DNA from: Pseudoflavonifractor sp. 60
GTDB lineage: Bacteria > Bacillota > Clostridia > Oscillospirales > Oscillospiraceae
Reading direction: 5' to 3'
DNA: 64,000 bases
NCBI RefSeq assembly: GCF_009911645.1
Contig: NZ_QWKI01000030.1
Coordinates: forward strand, 1 to 64,000
Shown: one piece after another, positions 34,160 through 41,837 of the stretch
Numbering within the stretch: position 1 is the first letter of the stretch
How the letters are laid out: each line of letters starts with the position of its first letter
Translations under genes and position numbers: made by a program
The notes under the pieces: generated by a model
Told to the model about the DNA's origin: nothing
What the model saw: only the letters and a program-made list of their open reading frames with translations
The model's database searches: none

Positions 34160-36232
34160 TTATTCCTCGGCCATAGCCTTGGCGGCGGCAATGGCCTTCT
34201 CCTGGGCGGCGGGGGGGCAGTCCTCGTAGCGGATGAAGTGGAAGGTGTAGGACCCCCGGGACTGGGTCATGGCCCGCAGGTCGATGGCGTAGCTGGTCAT
34301 CTCGGCCATGGGGACCTCGGCCTCAATCACCTGGTCGCCGTCGCCCGTGGGACTCATGCCCATAACACGGCCCCGGCGCTTGTTCAGGTCGCCCATAACG
34401 TCGCCCATGTAGCTGTCGGGCACGGTGACCTTCAGCTCGCCCACTGGCTCCAGCAAGACGGGGTTGGCCTCGGGCATAGCAGCCTTGTAAGCCAGCTGGG
34501 CAGCGGTCTTGAAGGCGATTTCGGAGGAGTCCACCGGGTGGTAGCTTCCGTCGTAGAGCACCGCTTTCAGGTTGACCACGGGGTAGCCGGCCAGAGGACC
34601 GTGGACGCAGGCCTCACGCAGGCCCTTCTCCACGGCGGGGAAGAAGTTCTTGGGTACGGAGCCGCCGAAGACCTCCTCGGCAAAGACCATCTGCTCCTCG
34701 TCGGGGTTGGGCTCGAAGCGAATCCACACGTCGCCGAACTGACCGGAGCCGCCGGTCTGTTTCTTATGCCGCCCCTGTTTTTCCACCTTCTTGCGGATCT
34801 TCTCCCGGTAGGGGACCCGGGTCTCGCTGAGGACGGCCTCCACATTGAAGCGGCTCTTCAGCTTGGCCACCAGCACGTCCACCTGAATGTCGCCGGCGCC
34901 GGTGAGTACCATCTGGTGGGTCTCGCCATTGTTCACCAGGGTAAAGGAGGGGTCCTCCTCGTTGAGGCGGTTCAGGCCCTGGGCCACCTTGTCCTCCTGC
35001 CCCCGGGTCTTGGGGGCGATGGCCACGGAGTAGCAGGGCTCGGCAAAGGGGATCTGCTTCAGGGCCACCACCTTGCGGCTGTCGCACAGGGTGTCGCCGG
35101 TCTTCACCTTGTCCATCTTGCCGATGGCGCCAATGTCACCACAGGTCAGCTCCTTGACCTCCTCGGCCTTCTTGCCCTTCATCACATACAGCCGGCCCAG
35201 CTTTTCAGCATTTCCGGTGCGGGAGTTGACCAGGGCCAGATCGGAGGTGATGATGCCGGAGAGCACCTTGATATAGGAGTACTTGCCGTACTGGTCAGAC
35301 ACGGTTTTAAAGACAAAGGCTGCGGGCACGCCGCCGGGAGAGACCACAAACTCCTCGGTCTCGCCGTCCTGGCGGGTTGCCTTGTGATAGTTGCCCTCCA
35401 TGGGGGTTGGCAGCAGCTCCACAATGTAGTCCATCAGCATCAGAGAGCCCATACAGTTCACGGCGGAGCCGCACACCACGGGGAACATGGACAGCTCCCG
35501 CACGCCCTGGCGCAGGCCCTGGATCATCTCGGGGTAGGTGAAGTCTTCGCCCTCGAAAAAGCGCTCCATCATCTCCTCGCTGGTCTCGGCCACCGACTCC
35601 TTCAGGGCCTCGTAGAACTCGTCAATGACGCCGGCCTTGCTTTCGGGCAGCTGGATCTCAACCCGCTGGAGCTTCTGCATCTCATAGGCCCGCTTATTCA
35701 GCACATCGATAATGCCGGTCACTTTTTTATTGTCGTCCCAGATGGGCACCACCAGGGGCGCAATCTTGTTGCCGTATTTTTCCCGGAGGGCCTCGAAGGT
35801 GGCGTTGTAGTCGGAGTTATCCTCATCGGTCTTGGAGATGTAAATAAAGCGGGGCATATTCCGCTCCTCGCAGTACTTCCAGGCCTTCTCCAGACCCACG
35901 GAGACACCGTCCTTGGCGGAGCAGACGATGATGGCGGCGTCAGCGGCGCGCAGGGCCTCCATCACCTCGCCGGCAAAGTCGAAGCCGCCCGGGGTGTCCA
36001 GCACATTGATCTTACAGCCCTTGTACTCCACGGGGGCCACGGCCAGGGAGATGGAAATCTGACGCTTGACCTCCTCGGGGTCGTAGTCGCACACGGTGTT
36101 GCCGTCCACGGCCTTGCCCATGCGGTCAATGGCCTTGGTCATGTAGAGCAGGCTCTCAGCCAGGGCGGTCTTGCCGCTGCCGCCATGCCCAATCAGGGCC
36201 ACGTTGCGGATGTTTTGTACAGAATAGCTCAT
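34160..36232 (-). CDS. EF-G-like translational GTPase (EF-G2/FusA2 type)
   Basis: 690 residues, full EF-G domain order (G, II, III, IV, V). It departs from canonical EF-G: the P-loop is ALIGHGGSGKT rather than AHIDAGKTT, switch II is LDTPGGFDF rather than DTPGHVDF, and the NKxD motif is YISKTDED. Domain IV and V are well kept (PRYREKIRKK, LKVTVPDSYMGDVMGDLNKRRGRVMGM). Such paralogues are common in Bacillota, with a role in translation not clearly defined. ATG 36232 follows AAGGAG at 11 bases; an upstream GTG abuts the SD. Confidence 0.9.
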   Translation of the reverse strand: MSYSVQNIRNVALIGHGGSGKTALAESLLYMTKAIDRMGKAVDGNTVCDYDPEEVKRQISISLAVAPVEYKGCKINVLDTPGGFDFAGEVMEALRAADAAIIVCSAKDGVSVGLEKAWKYCEERNMPRFIYISKTDEDNSDYNATFEALREKYGNKIAPLVVPIWDDNKKVTGIIDVLNKRAYEMQKLQRVEIQLPESKAGVIDEFYEALKESVAETSEEMMERFFEGEDFTYPEMIQGLRQGVRELSMFPVVCGSAVNCMGSLMLMDYIVELLPTPMEGNYHKATRQDGETEEFVVSPGGVPAAFVFKTVSDQYGKYSYIKVLSGIITSDLALVNSRTGNAEKLGRLYVMKGKKAEEVKELTCGDIGAIGKMDKVKTGDTLCDSRKVVALKQIPFAEPCYSVAIAPKTRGQEDKVAQGLNRLNEEDPSFTLVNNGETHQMVLTGAGDIQVDVLVAKLKSRFNVEAVLSETRVPYREKIRKKVEKQGRHKKQTGGSGQFGDVWIRFEPNPDEEQMVFAEEVFGGSVPKNFFPAVEKGLREACVHGPLAGYPVVNLKAVLYDGSYHPVDSSEIAFKTAAQLAYKAAMPEANPVLLEPVGELKVTVPDSYMGDVMGDLNKRRGRVMGMSPTGDGDQVIEAEVPMAEMTSYAIDLRAMTQSRGSYTFHFIRYEDCPPAAQEKAIAAAKAMAEE

Positions 36233-36313
36233 AGTTGGTTCCACTCCTTATCGTTTGGTATCGCCCCCGGACCGTTTGTCCTATCTGAAAAAGGGCGTTA
36301 CACGCTATTGGTT

Positions 36314-36342
36314 ATTATACACGAAAGAGGCAATTCTGACAA
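36314..36342 (-). promoter_or_regulatory. Promoter of the EF-G-like gene
   Basis: Minus strand TTGTCA (36337-36342), 17 nt, TATAAT (36314-36319). Confidence 0.7.
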
Positions 36343-36373
36343 CTGTTTTTTTGAGGGATTTTGGCCGGAATGG

Positions 36374-36406
36374 AAAAAGCCCTCCGCAGCTGGCGGAGAG
36401 CCTTTT
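36374..36406 (-). terminator. Terminator of the dus-sigma-anti-sigma operon
   Basis: A stem of GGCTCTCCGC and GCGGAGGGC with an AGCT centre, then CTTTTTCC on the minus strand, right after the anti-sigma stop. Confidence 0.75.
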
Positions 36407-36408
36407 TG

Positions 36409-37545
36409 TCAGGTATCCGGCTGTAAAATCGCCAAGGTATACAGCAGCGCTTCTGCCGGAGTGGAGGAGCGCTGGGCGGTGATACCCTGCTCCTGGGCCA
36501 GGCGTTCGATCTGGTCCAGGACCTCAAACACATCCTCCGTCCACCACTGATACCCCTTTTCGCCAGTTTCAGTATGATGGATCACCGATACTAGCCCGGG
36601 GTCCTCTGGGATCAACGCCTCCGCCCCCTGGGGCATCCGGTCCAGCACCAGAATAGCGCTGTCGGACGGCCGCCTCACCAGGGACGCCGGTATATCCACG
36701 CCGCCGTCAGATGAGGTGATTGACACTTCGGTGTCCGTGCCGGTCCCCACAGCAGCCTCCCCGTTGGTGGGGTCAGAGAGGCTGTCAGAGCCGGCGGGGG
36801 CGGTGGACCCGGAGAAGTTGTCAGAACCGGCGGGGGCAGTGGGGCCGGAGAAACTGTCAGAACCGGTGGGGGCAGTGGGGCCGGATAGACTGTCAGAGCC
36901 GGCGGGGGCAGTGGGGCCGGATAGACTGTCAGAGCCGACGGGGGCGGTGGGGGACTCCACAGTCTCCTCAGTGGGGGTGGGCAGGGTATTGGCGCGGACG
37001 GATTTCTCCTCCGCCGCAGGTGCTCCCTGCTCTCCCTGACTGGCAGAGAGGTCCTCTTTGTCCTCCTCATCCTCCGGCGGAGCACAGGCGAACATCATTA
37101 AGCTCTCCTCCCCTTCCGTCGTGTCCGCCGTGTCCGGGATACAGCGCTGCACAGCAGTTGAATCCAAATCCACATTCTGGAGGAGCTCGGACCCCGCAGC
37201 GTCGTCGTATTCAGCCGGCCACCGGGCAGTGCCGTACAGCCCAACCGCCAGCACTGCGCAGGCGGCCAATCCGGCCAGGGCTCGGAACTGGGGCCGGGGG
37301 AATAGGGGGATGGTCCTGTCCTTGGGCGTTTCCGCTTTGATGCGCTCCATCACGCCCTGGGCAAAGCCCTCGGGGGCGGGAATTTCTTCCAGCTCACAAA
37401 ATGCGGCCTGGAGCGCGGCCAGCTGCGCCTCCACCTCTTCATGGCCAGAAACCTTCTCCAGCTCCTGCCGCTCCTCCTCCGACAGCTCCCCGTCCAGACT
37501 GAGCGCCAGCAGTTCCAAATATTTGCCGTCGTCCACAGACTTCAC
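36409..37545 (-). CDS. Putative anti-sigma factor with 12-residue repeats
   Basis: 378 residues. The N-terminus (DGELSEEERQELEKV, about 18-32) looks like a zinc-less anti-sigma segment, one membrane span lies at about 88-105 (LAGLAACAVLAVGLYG), and the outer part has five tandem 12-residue repeats PTAPxGSDSLSG (199-258) before a folded C-terminal region (ASLVRRPSDSAILVLD, GYQWWTEDVFEVLDQI). It overlaps the sigma gene by four bases and probably holds that sigma factor at the membrane. The extracellular repeat is a stalk or a variable linker. Confidence 0.72.
   Translation of the reverse strand: MKSVDDGKYLELLALSLDGELSEEERQELEKVSGHEEVEAQLAALQAAFCELEEIPAPEGFAQGVMERIKAETPKDRTIPLFPRPQFRALAGLAACAVLAVGLYGTARWPAEYDDAAGSELLQNVDLDSTAVQRCIPDTADTTEGEESLMMFACAPPEDEEDKEDLSASQGEQGAPAAEEKSVRANTLPTPTEETVESPTAPVGSDSLSGPTAPAGSDSLSGPTAPTGSDSFSGPTAPAGSDNFSGSTAPAGSDSLSDPTNGEAAVGTGTDTEVSITSSDGGVDIPASLVRRPSDSAILVLDRMPQGAEALIPEDPGLVSVIHHTETGEKGYQWWTEDVFEVLDQIERLAQEQGITAQRSSTPAEALLYTLAILQPDT
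36772..36951 (-). repeat. Five tandem 36-bp repeats in the anti-sigma gene
   Basis: Encodes PTAPVGSDSLSG and four variants, in register, 5 x 36 bp = 180 bp. The units differ slightly (Val/Ala/Thr, Leu/Phe, Asp/Asn), so the array is not freshly expanded but could vary in number. Confidence 0.9.
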
Positions 37546-38153
37546 CCCCTCTCCTTTCTCTTCACCGGGTTAGACGGTCCTTTGTCAAAAAAGTTCCCGT
37601 CCTCCAGCAAAATTTTTCGCAATGCCAGTCTGGCCCGGGCGATGCGGGACTTCACCGTGCCCAGGTCAAGCTCCAGCGTCTGGCTGATCTCCTGATAGCT
37701 CAACCCGGACAGCTCCCGCAGCACCAGGATGCGCCGGTGTTCCTCAGACAGCCGGGCCAGTCCCCGGGCCAGCGCCTTTCCCTGCTCTGAGCGCTCCAGC
37801 TGGACCTGGGGGTCCCCCTCCCAGTTGGCGGGCTCCGCCCAGGCGCGCTCCTCGTCATCCAGAGAGACGGCGGGTTCGACCCCCTCCCGCCGCTTCTTTT
37901 TCCGCAGCCAGTCGATGCACAGGTTGGCGGTCAGCCGGTACAGCCAGGTGGAAAAGCTGCTCTCCCCCTGAAAGGAGTCCAGACCCTGCCACGCCTTGAC
38001 AAAGGCCTCCTGAGCCAGGTCTGCCGCCTCCTCCCGGTCATTGGTGAGCCGCAGCGCCAGCCCGTAGACCCGATTCTGGTTGTCCAATACCAGCTGCTCA
38101 AAGGCCTTTTGATCCCTCTTCTTTGCCCGCTCCACCAGTTCCCGGTCAGACAC
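37542..38153 (-). CDS. ECF-type RNA polymerase sigma factor
   Basis: 203 residues. Region 2 is FEQLVLDNQNRVYGLALRLT to DLAQEAFVKAWQGLDSF and STWLYRLTANLCIDWLRKKK; region 4 is LSEEHRRILVLRELSGLSYQ to GTVKSRIARARLALRKIL. It overlaps the anti-sigma gene downstream by four bases (ATGA type). It lies 16 bp behind dus, with which it shares a promoter. The regulon is unknown. Confidence 0.93.
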   Translation of the reverse strand: MSDRELVERAKKRDQKAFEQLVLDNQNRVYGLALRLTNDREEAADLAQEAFVKAWQGLDSFQGESSFSTWLYRLTANLCIDWLRKKKRREGVEPAVSLDDEERAWAEPANWEGDPQVQLERSEQGKALARGLARLSEEHRRILVLRELSGLSYQEISQTLELDLGTVKSRIARARLALRKILLEDGNFFDKGPSNPVKRKERG

Positions 38154-38169
38154 GGCGGCTCACCTCCTC

Positions 38170-39141
38170 TCAGCACAAATCTCGTTTAATACCCGCTGTC
38201 ACCCGATAGACGTCCTCCAGCGTGGTAATTTTCACAATCTGCTCCTTGTAGTAGCCTGCGTAGGGGACCCCCTTCAAATACCAGGCGTACTGCTTTCGGG
38301 CCTCCAGACAGGCAATCTTCTCCCCCTTGTTGGCGGCGGCCATCTCAAACTGGCGCACGGCGGTGTCGCACCGCTCCGCCAGGGGTGGCAGCTCGGGGAT
38401 GGGCTCCCCCTTCAGGGCCGCTCTGCACTGGGCGAAGAGCCAGGGATTGCCAAACACCCCCCGGCCGATCATGGCCATGTCCGCCCCGGTGTACCGGAGA
38501 ATGCGGGGGGCGTCCTCCCCCTTAAACACGTCCCCGTTGGCGATGACCGGGATGTTCACCGCCTTCTTGACCTCCCGAATCCAATCCCAGTTGGCGGTAC
38601 CGGAGTACATCTGAACCTTGGTGCGCCCGTGGACGGCCACTGCGGCAACCCCGGCCTGCTCCATGGCCTTGGCGAACTCCACGCAGTTGATGGAGCCCTT
38701 GTCCCAGCCCAGGCGGAATTTTACCGTTACAGGGCACCGCGCCCCCCGGATGACCGCCTCAGCAACCCGGACCGCCAGGTCGGGATTTTTCATCAGCCCG
38801 GAGCCGTCCCCGGAGTTGGCCACCTTGGGGACGGGACAGCCCATGTTGATGTCGATGATGTCCGCCCCAGAGACCTCCCGGGCAATGGCGGCCCCCTCTT
38901 CCATGCACTTGGGGTCGCTGCCGAAGATCTGGGCGGCGGCGGGGGTCTCCTTCTCCCCTATTTGCAGCAGGGGGATGGACTTCTTATCCTGGTAGCAAAG
39001 GGCCTTGGCGCTGACCATCTCGGTACAGGTCAGCCCCGCCCCCTGCTCCCGGCAAATAGTACGGAAGGCCATGTCCGTCACTCCGGCCATGGGCCCCAGC
39101 GCCAGGGGCGTCTCAATTGTGATTCCTCCAATGGTGACCAT
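38170..39141 (-). CDS. dus: tRNA-dihydrouridine synthase
   Basis: 323 residues, FMN-dependent TIM barrel. LALGPMAGVTDMAFRTICR, FGSDPKCMEEGA, DINMGCPVPKVANSGDGSGL (with the catalytic-site cysteine in GCP), VTVKFRLGWD and VHGRTKVQMYSGTANWDWI are DusB-like hallmarks. It reduces uridines in tRNA. The first gene of the dus-sigma-anti-sigma unit; its promoter shares its -35 with the divergent DUF815 promoter. Confidence 0.95.
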   Translation of the reverse strand: MVTIGGITIETPLALGPMAGVTDMAFRTICREQGAGLTCTEMVSAKALCYQDKKSIPLLQIGEKETPAAAQIFGSDPKCMEEGAAIAREVSGADIIDINMGCPVPKVANSGDGSGLMKNPDLAVRVAEAVIRGARCPVTVKFRLGWDKGSINCVEFAKAMEQAGVAAVAVHGRTKVQMYSGTANWDWIREVKKAVNIPVIANGDVFKGEDAPRILRYTGADMAMIGRGVFGNPWLFAQCRAALKGEPIPELPPLAERCDTAVRQFEMAAANKGEKIACLEARKQYAWYLKGVPYAGYYKEQIVKITTLEDVYRVTAGIKRDLC

Positions 39142-39169
39142 AGTTACCTCGCATCAAACTATTTTTCCC

Positions 39170-39198
39170 ATTCTATCATGTCCCTTGACCGTTGACAA
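39170..39198 (-). promoter_or_regulatory. Promoter of dus operon
   Basis: Minus strand TTGTCA (39193-39198), 17 nt, TAGAAT (39170-39175). The -35 overlaps the divergent promoter -35. Confidence 0.6.
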
Positions 39199-39220
39199 GG
39201 CCGCTTTTACCCGGTAAAAT
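39192..39220 (+). promoter_or_regulatory. Promoter of DUF815-nuclease operon
   Basis: TTGACA (39192-39197), 17 nt, TAAAAT (39215-39220). The shared TTGACAA means polymerase can sit on only one side at a time. Confidence 0.7.
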
Positions 39221-39249
39221 GAAAAAAACCTCAAAGGGAGGAGAAACAA

Positions 39250-39250
39250 A
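39250..39250 (+). other. Start of DUF815 gene, SD check
   Basis: ATG at 39250 follows AAAGGGAGGAGAAACAA, a strong SD at nine bases, so this start is secure. Confidence 0.8.
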
Positions 39251-40494
39251 TGGAATTGAACGCTTTACACGCCGCTCTGATGGGCATCTCCGCTCACCGG
39301 GAGCTGCTGGACCCCCTGATCGGGGTTGCCGGGATGGTGCGCGAGAACAGCGGCCCCGATGTCCGTGTGATGGAAAATGCGGAACGGCTGCTGCACTTTT
39401 TGAAGCACGGTTACGGGGAGAACGCCCTGGATTTCTACATCCGCCTGTTCCATTCCCTGCGTCTGGCAGGCTGCGAGGGACTGGGGGACTGGCTGTGGGA
39501 CTTCCTGCGGTATCATGAGACCCTATACTCCCGGCTTGTTGAGGAGGGAAAGTCCGACCCCGCCCTGGAGAACGCCGCCCGGCGGGACATTGACACCCTG
39601 GTCCTGCTGGCCGAAACCGACTGCGACCGGTACATCGACGCCATGAAGCCCCTGTTGGGCAGCGAGTACGCCCCAGTGCTGGCCGGACTGCCCCGGTGGC
39701 GGGCGGCGGCCCCCTTTGACTTTGACCGTCTGACCCAGTTCTACCGGGACCACGGCGCGGGGCTGTTCGCCAAATACCGGGCCTTCCTGTGGGAGGAGGG
39801 CAGACTGGTGCCGGTGACCGACCCAGACTGTCCCAAGCCCCAGGACCTGCTGGGCTATGAGCACCAGCGGGGCCAGGTGGAGCAGAACACCCGGCTCATG
39901 CTGGCGGGGCGGCAGACCAACAACGTATTGCTCTTCGGCGACGGGGGCACCGGCAAGTCGGCCACAGTGAAATCCATGCTCTACCTGCCGGGCATGGAGG
40001 ACCTGCGCCTTATTGAGGTGGAGAAGGAAAACCTCACCGGAATGCCTGACCTGATCCGCTCCCTAGCCGGGCGGCGGCAGAAGTTCATTCTCTTTATTGA
40101 CGACCTGGCCTTCGACCAGGACGACAAAACCTATTCCTCCATGAAGACCATCCTGGAGGGGACCCTGGAGAAACGGCCCGTCAACGTGGCCATCTACGCC
40201 ACCTCCAACCGCCGCCACCTGGTGCGCCAGACCTTCGCCGACCGTGCGGGGGACGAGGTGGATACCTTTGAGACCATCTCGGAAAAGACCGCCCTGGCGG
40301 AGCGCTTCGGCCTGCGTATCCCCTATCTGACCATGAACAAGGCGGGCTACCTGGCCCTGGTGGACCACCTGGCCGCTCAGGCGGGGATCGCCATGGACCC
40401 GGAGGCCCTCCACGCCCAGGCTATGACCTGGGAGATCCGCCACGCAGGCCGTACCCCCAGAGTGGCACGGCAGTTCGTGGCCAGCCTGAACTGA
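39250..40494 (+). CDS. DUF815 AAA+ ATPase
   Basis: 414 residues. An N-terminal helical region of 180 residues precedes the P-loop NVLLFGDGGTGKSATVKSML, Walker B LFIDDLAFDQDD, and a sensor-1 ATSNRRH. DUF815 proteins are AAA ATPases of unknown function, related to DnaC/IstB-like loaders. The stop overlaps the start of the PD-(D/E)XK gene by one base, so the two are coupled and may work together. Confidence 0.88.
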   Translation: MELNALHAALMGISAHRELLDPLIGVAGMVRENSGPDVRVMENAERLLHFLKHGYGENALDFYIRLFHSLRLAGCEGLGDWLWDFLRYHETLYSRLVEEGKSDPALENAARRDIDTLVLLAETDCDRYIDAMKPLLGSEYAPVLAGLPRWRAAAPFDFDRLTQFYRDHGAGLFAKYRAFLWEEGRLVPVTDPDCPKPQDLLGYEHQRGQVEQNTRLMLAGRQTNNVLLFGDGGTGKSATVKSMLYLPGMEDLRLIEVEKENLTGMPDLIRSLAGRRQKFILFIDDLAFDQDDKTYSSMKTILEGTLEKRPVNVAIYATSNRRHLVRQTFADRAGDEVDTFETISEKTALAERFGLRIPYLTMNKAGYLALVDHLAAQAGIAMDPEALHAQAMTWEIRHAGRTPRVARQFVASLN

Positions 40495-41801
40495 TGGACG
40501 GTCCCAGGGATCTGCTGGCGGAGGTCAGCAAGCGGCTCAAGGGCTGCCTGCCCCATCAGCCGCTGTCCGGCTATAACATCTTTCGGATTTTGGGGGTCGA
40601 GGCCAAGGAGGTGATTATGTGCCGCTTCCTGGCCGACCTGCTGAATCCGGAGAGGAGCCACGGAACCGGTCCCCTGTTTTTGAGGGCATTTCTCCAAAGG
40701 GTCCTGTGGGACTGTCCCATGAGCGATACTCTGCTTGCCCGGACGAGTGTGGTCACGGAATTTGTGACGGACGGTGACCGGAAAATTGACATTGTCATTC
40801 AAAATTCCCGGTATTTTGTTCCAATTGAAGTGAAAATATACGCCAGGGAACAGGAGGGACAGTGTTTTGATTACAGTCAGTACGCCCGAAACGCTCCGCT
40901 GCTCTATTTGACCCGGTTCGGGGAGGCCCCCTCGGGCTACAGCCTGAAGCAGAAGGACGGCCCGGGCTTGCTCCCGCTGGAGCACGTCCGGTGTATCTCC
41001 TGGTCCAGGGACATCGTCAATTGGCTGACCGGCTTGCTGCCTCAGCTGGACGGAGCAGTCCGCTCCATGACAGAGCAGTACATCGACACCATCCGCACGA
41101 TTGCGGACGAGAGGGGGCAGAGGCAGGTGGAGGAGATCGTGCAGGCGGTGCTGGCCTCCCCGGAGTTTTTCCAGGCGGGGCTGGAGCTGGAGGGGACCAT
41201 GAGCCGGGCAAAGGTGGCCCTTATGCGGCTGATGTTTGACTGCTTCAAGGAGGAGATGGCTCCTGTGGCCCAAAAATACGGACTGGAACAGGTCACGGAC
41301 ACGGACTACTACACCTATGAGGACCCGGCCCATGACGGGTACTACAGCTCCAAAGCCAGCACCTGGCCTGCCCTGAACTACGTGGTCAAAAGGGCCAAAT
41401 TTCAGGCGGAGGGCCTGCGGCTGTGGTTCCGCATTGAGGTGGACCACCGGCTCTTCGCCGGATTCTGCCTGTTCGACCTGGAGGCGGAGACCAAATACGG
41501 CTATTCCAGAGGCTGTCAGGTGGACAAGATCACTCCAGCGCTCATTAAAGAAGCGGCGCAATACCTTGATAAGGATATGATTCAACCCGAGGATTGGTGG
41601 CTTGCATACTGCTATCCCAATGGAAAATTTCAGGACGATGATTATCCCGACGTGCCAAATTTCAAAACAATGAATCCCTGCGCCGTCAGTCTGGTGGACC
41701 CCGGGCGGCGGCGGGAGTTTGTGCGGCGGGCCGTTCAGGTCTTTGAGGCGCAGCTTCTGGATGCCCTGACGCCGGACACCGCCCACAATCAAACGCCATA
41801 A
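40494..41801 (+). CDS. PD-(D/E)XK nuclease superfamily protein
   Basis: 435 residues. The nuclease core is TEFVTDGDRKIDIVIQ then YFVPIEVKIYA, giving the D and ExK catalytic residues (EVK), followed by QCFDYSQYA and LYLTRFG; this is the PDDEXK_4-like group. The C-terminal 250 residues, with a WPALNYVVKRAKFQAEGLRL segment, are of unknown role. Linked to the DUF815 ATPase by a TGATG overlap. A restriction-like, repair or defence role is possible but unproven. Confidence 0.75.
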   Translation: MDGPRDLLAEVSKRLKGCLPHQPLSGYNIFRILGVEAKEVIMCRFLADLLNPERSHGTGPLFLRAFLQRVLWDCPMSDTLLARTSVVTEFVTDGDRKIDIVIQNSRYFVPIEVKIYAREQEGQCFDYSQYARNAPLLYLTRFGEAPSGYSLKQKDGPGLLPLEHVRCISWSRDIVNWLTGLLPQLDGAVRSMTEQYIDTIRTIADERGQRQVEEIVQAVLASPEFFQAGLELEGTMSRAKVALMRLMFDCFKEEMAPVAQKYGLEQVTDTDYYTYEDPAHDGYYSSKASTWPALNYVVKRAKFQAEGLRLWFRIEVDHRLFAGFCLFDLEAETKYGYSRGCQVDKITPALIKEAAQYLDKDMIQPEDWWLAYCYPNGKFQDDDYPDVPNFKTMNPCAVSLVDPGRRREFVRRAVQVFEAQLLDALTPDTAHNQTP

Positions 41802-41833
41802 AAAATCACCCTCCGGCGCGTCCGGAGGGTGAT
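41801..41833 (-). terminator. Terminator of the hydrogenase operon
   Basis: ATCACCCTCCGG / CCGGAGGGTGAT with a CGCGT loop, followed on the minus strand by TTTTTTA. It may also stop the convergent PD-(D/E)XK transcript. Confidence 0.85.
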
Positions 41834-41837
41834 GTGT

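Noticed and set aside
34067-36550. Plus-strand ORF of 827 codons antisense to the EF-G-like gene
   Set aside because: Shadow of the real gene, with His/Gly/Leu-rich composition and no domain.
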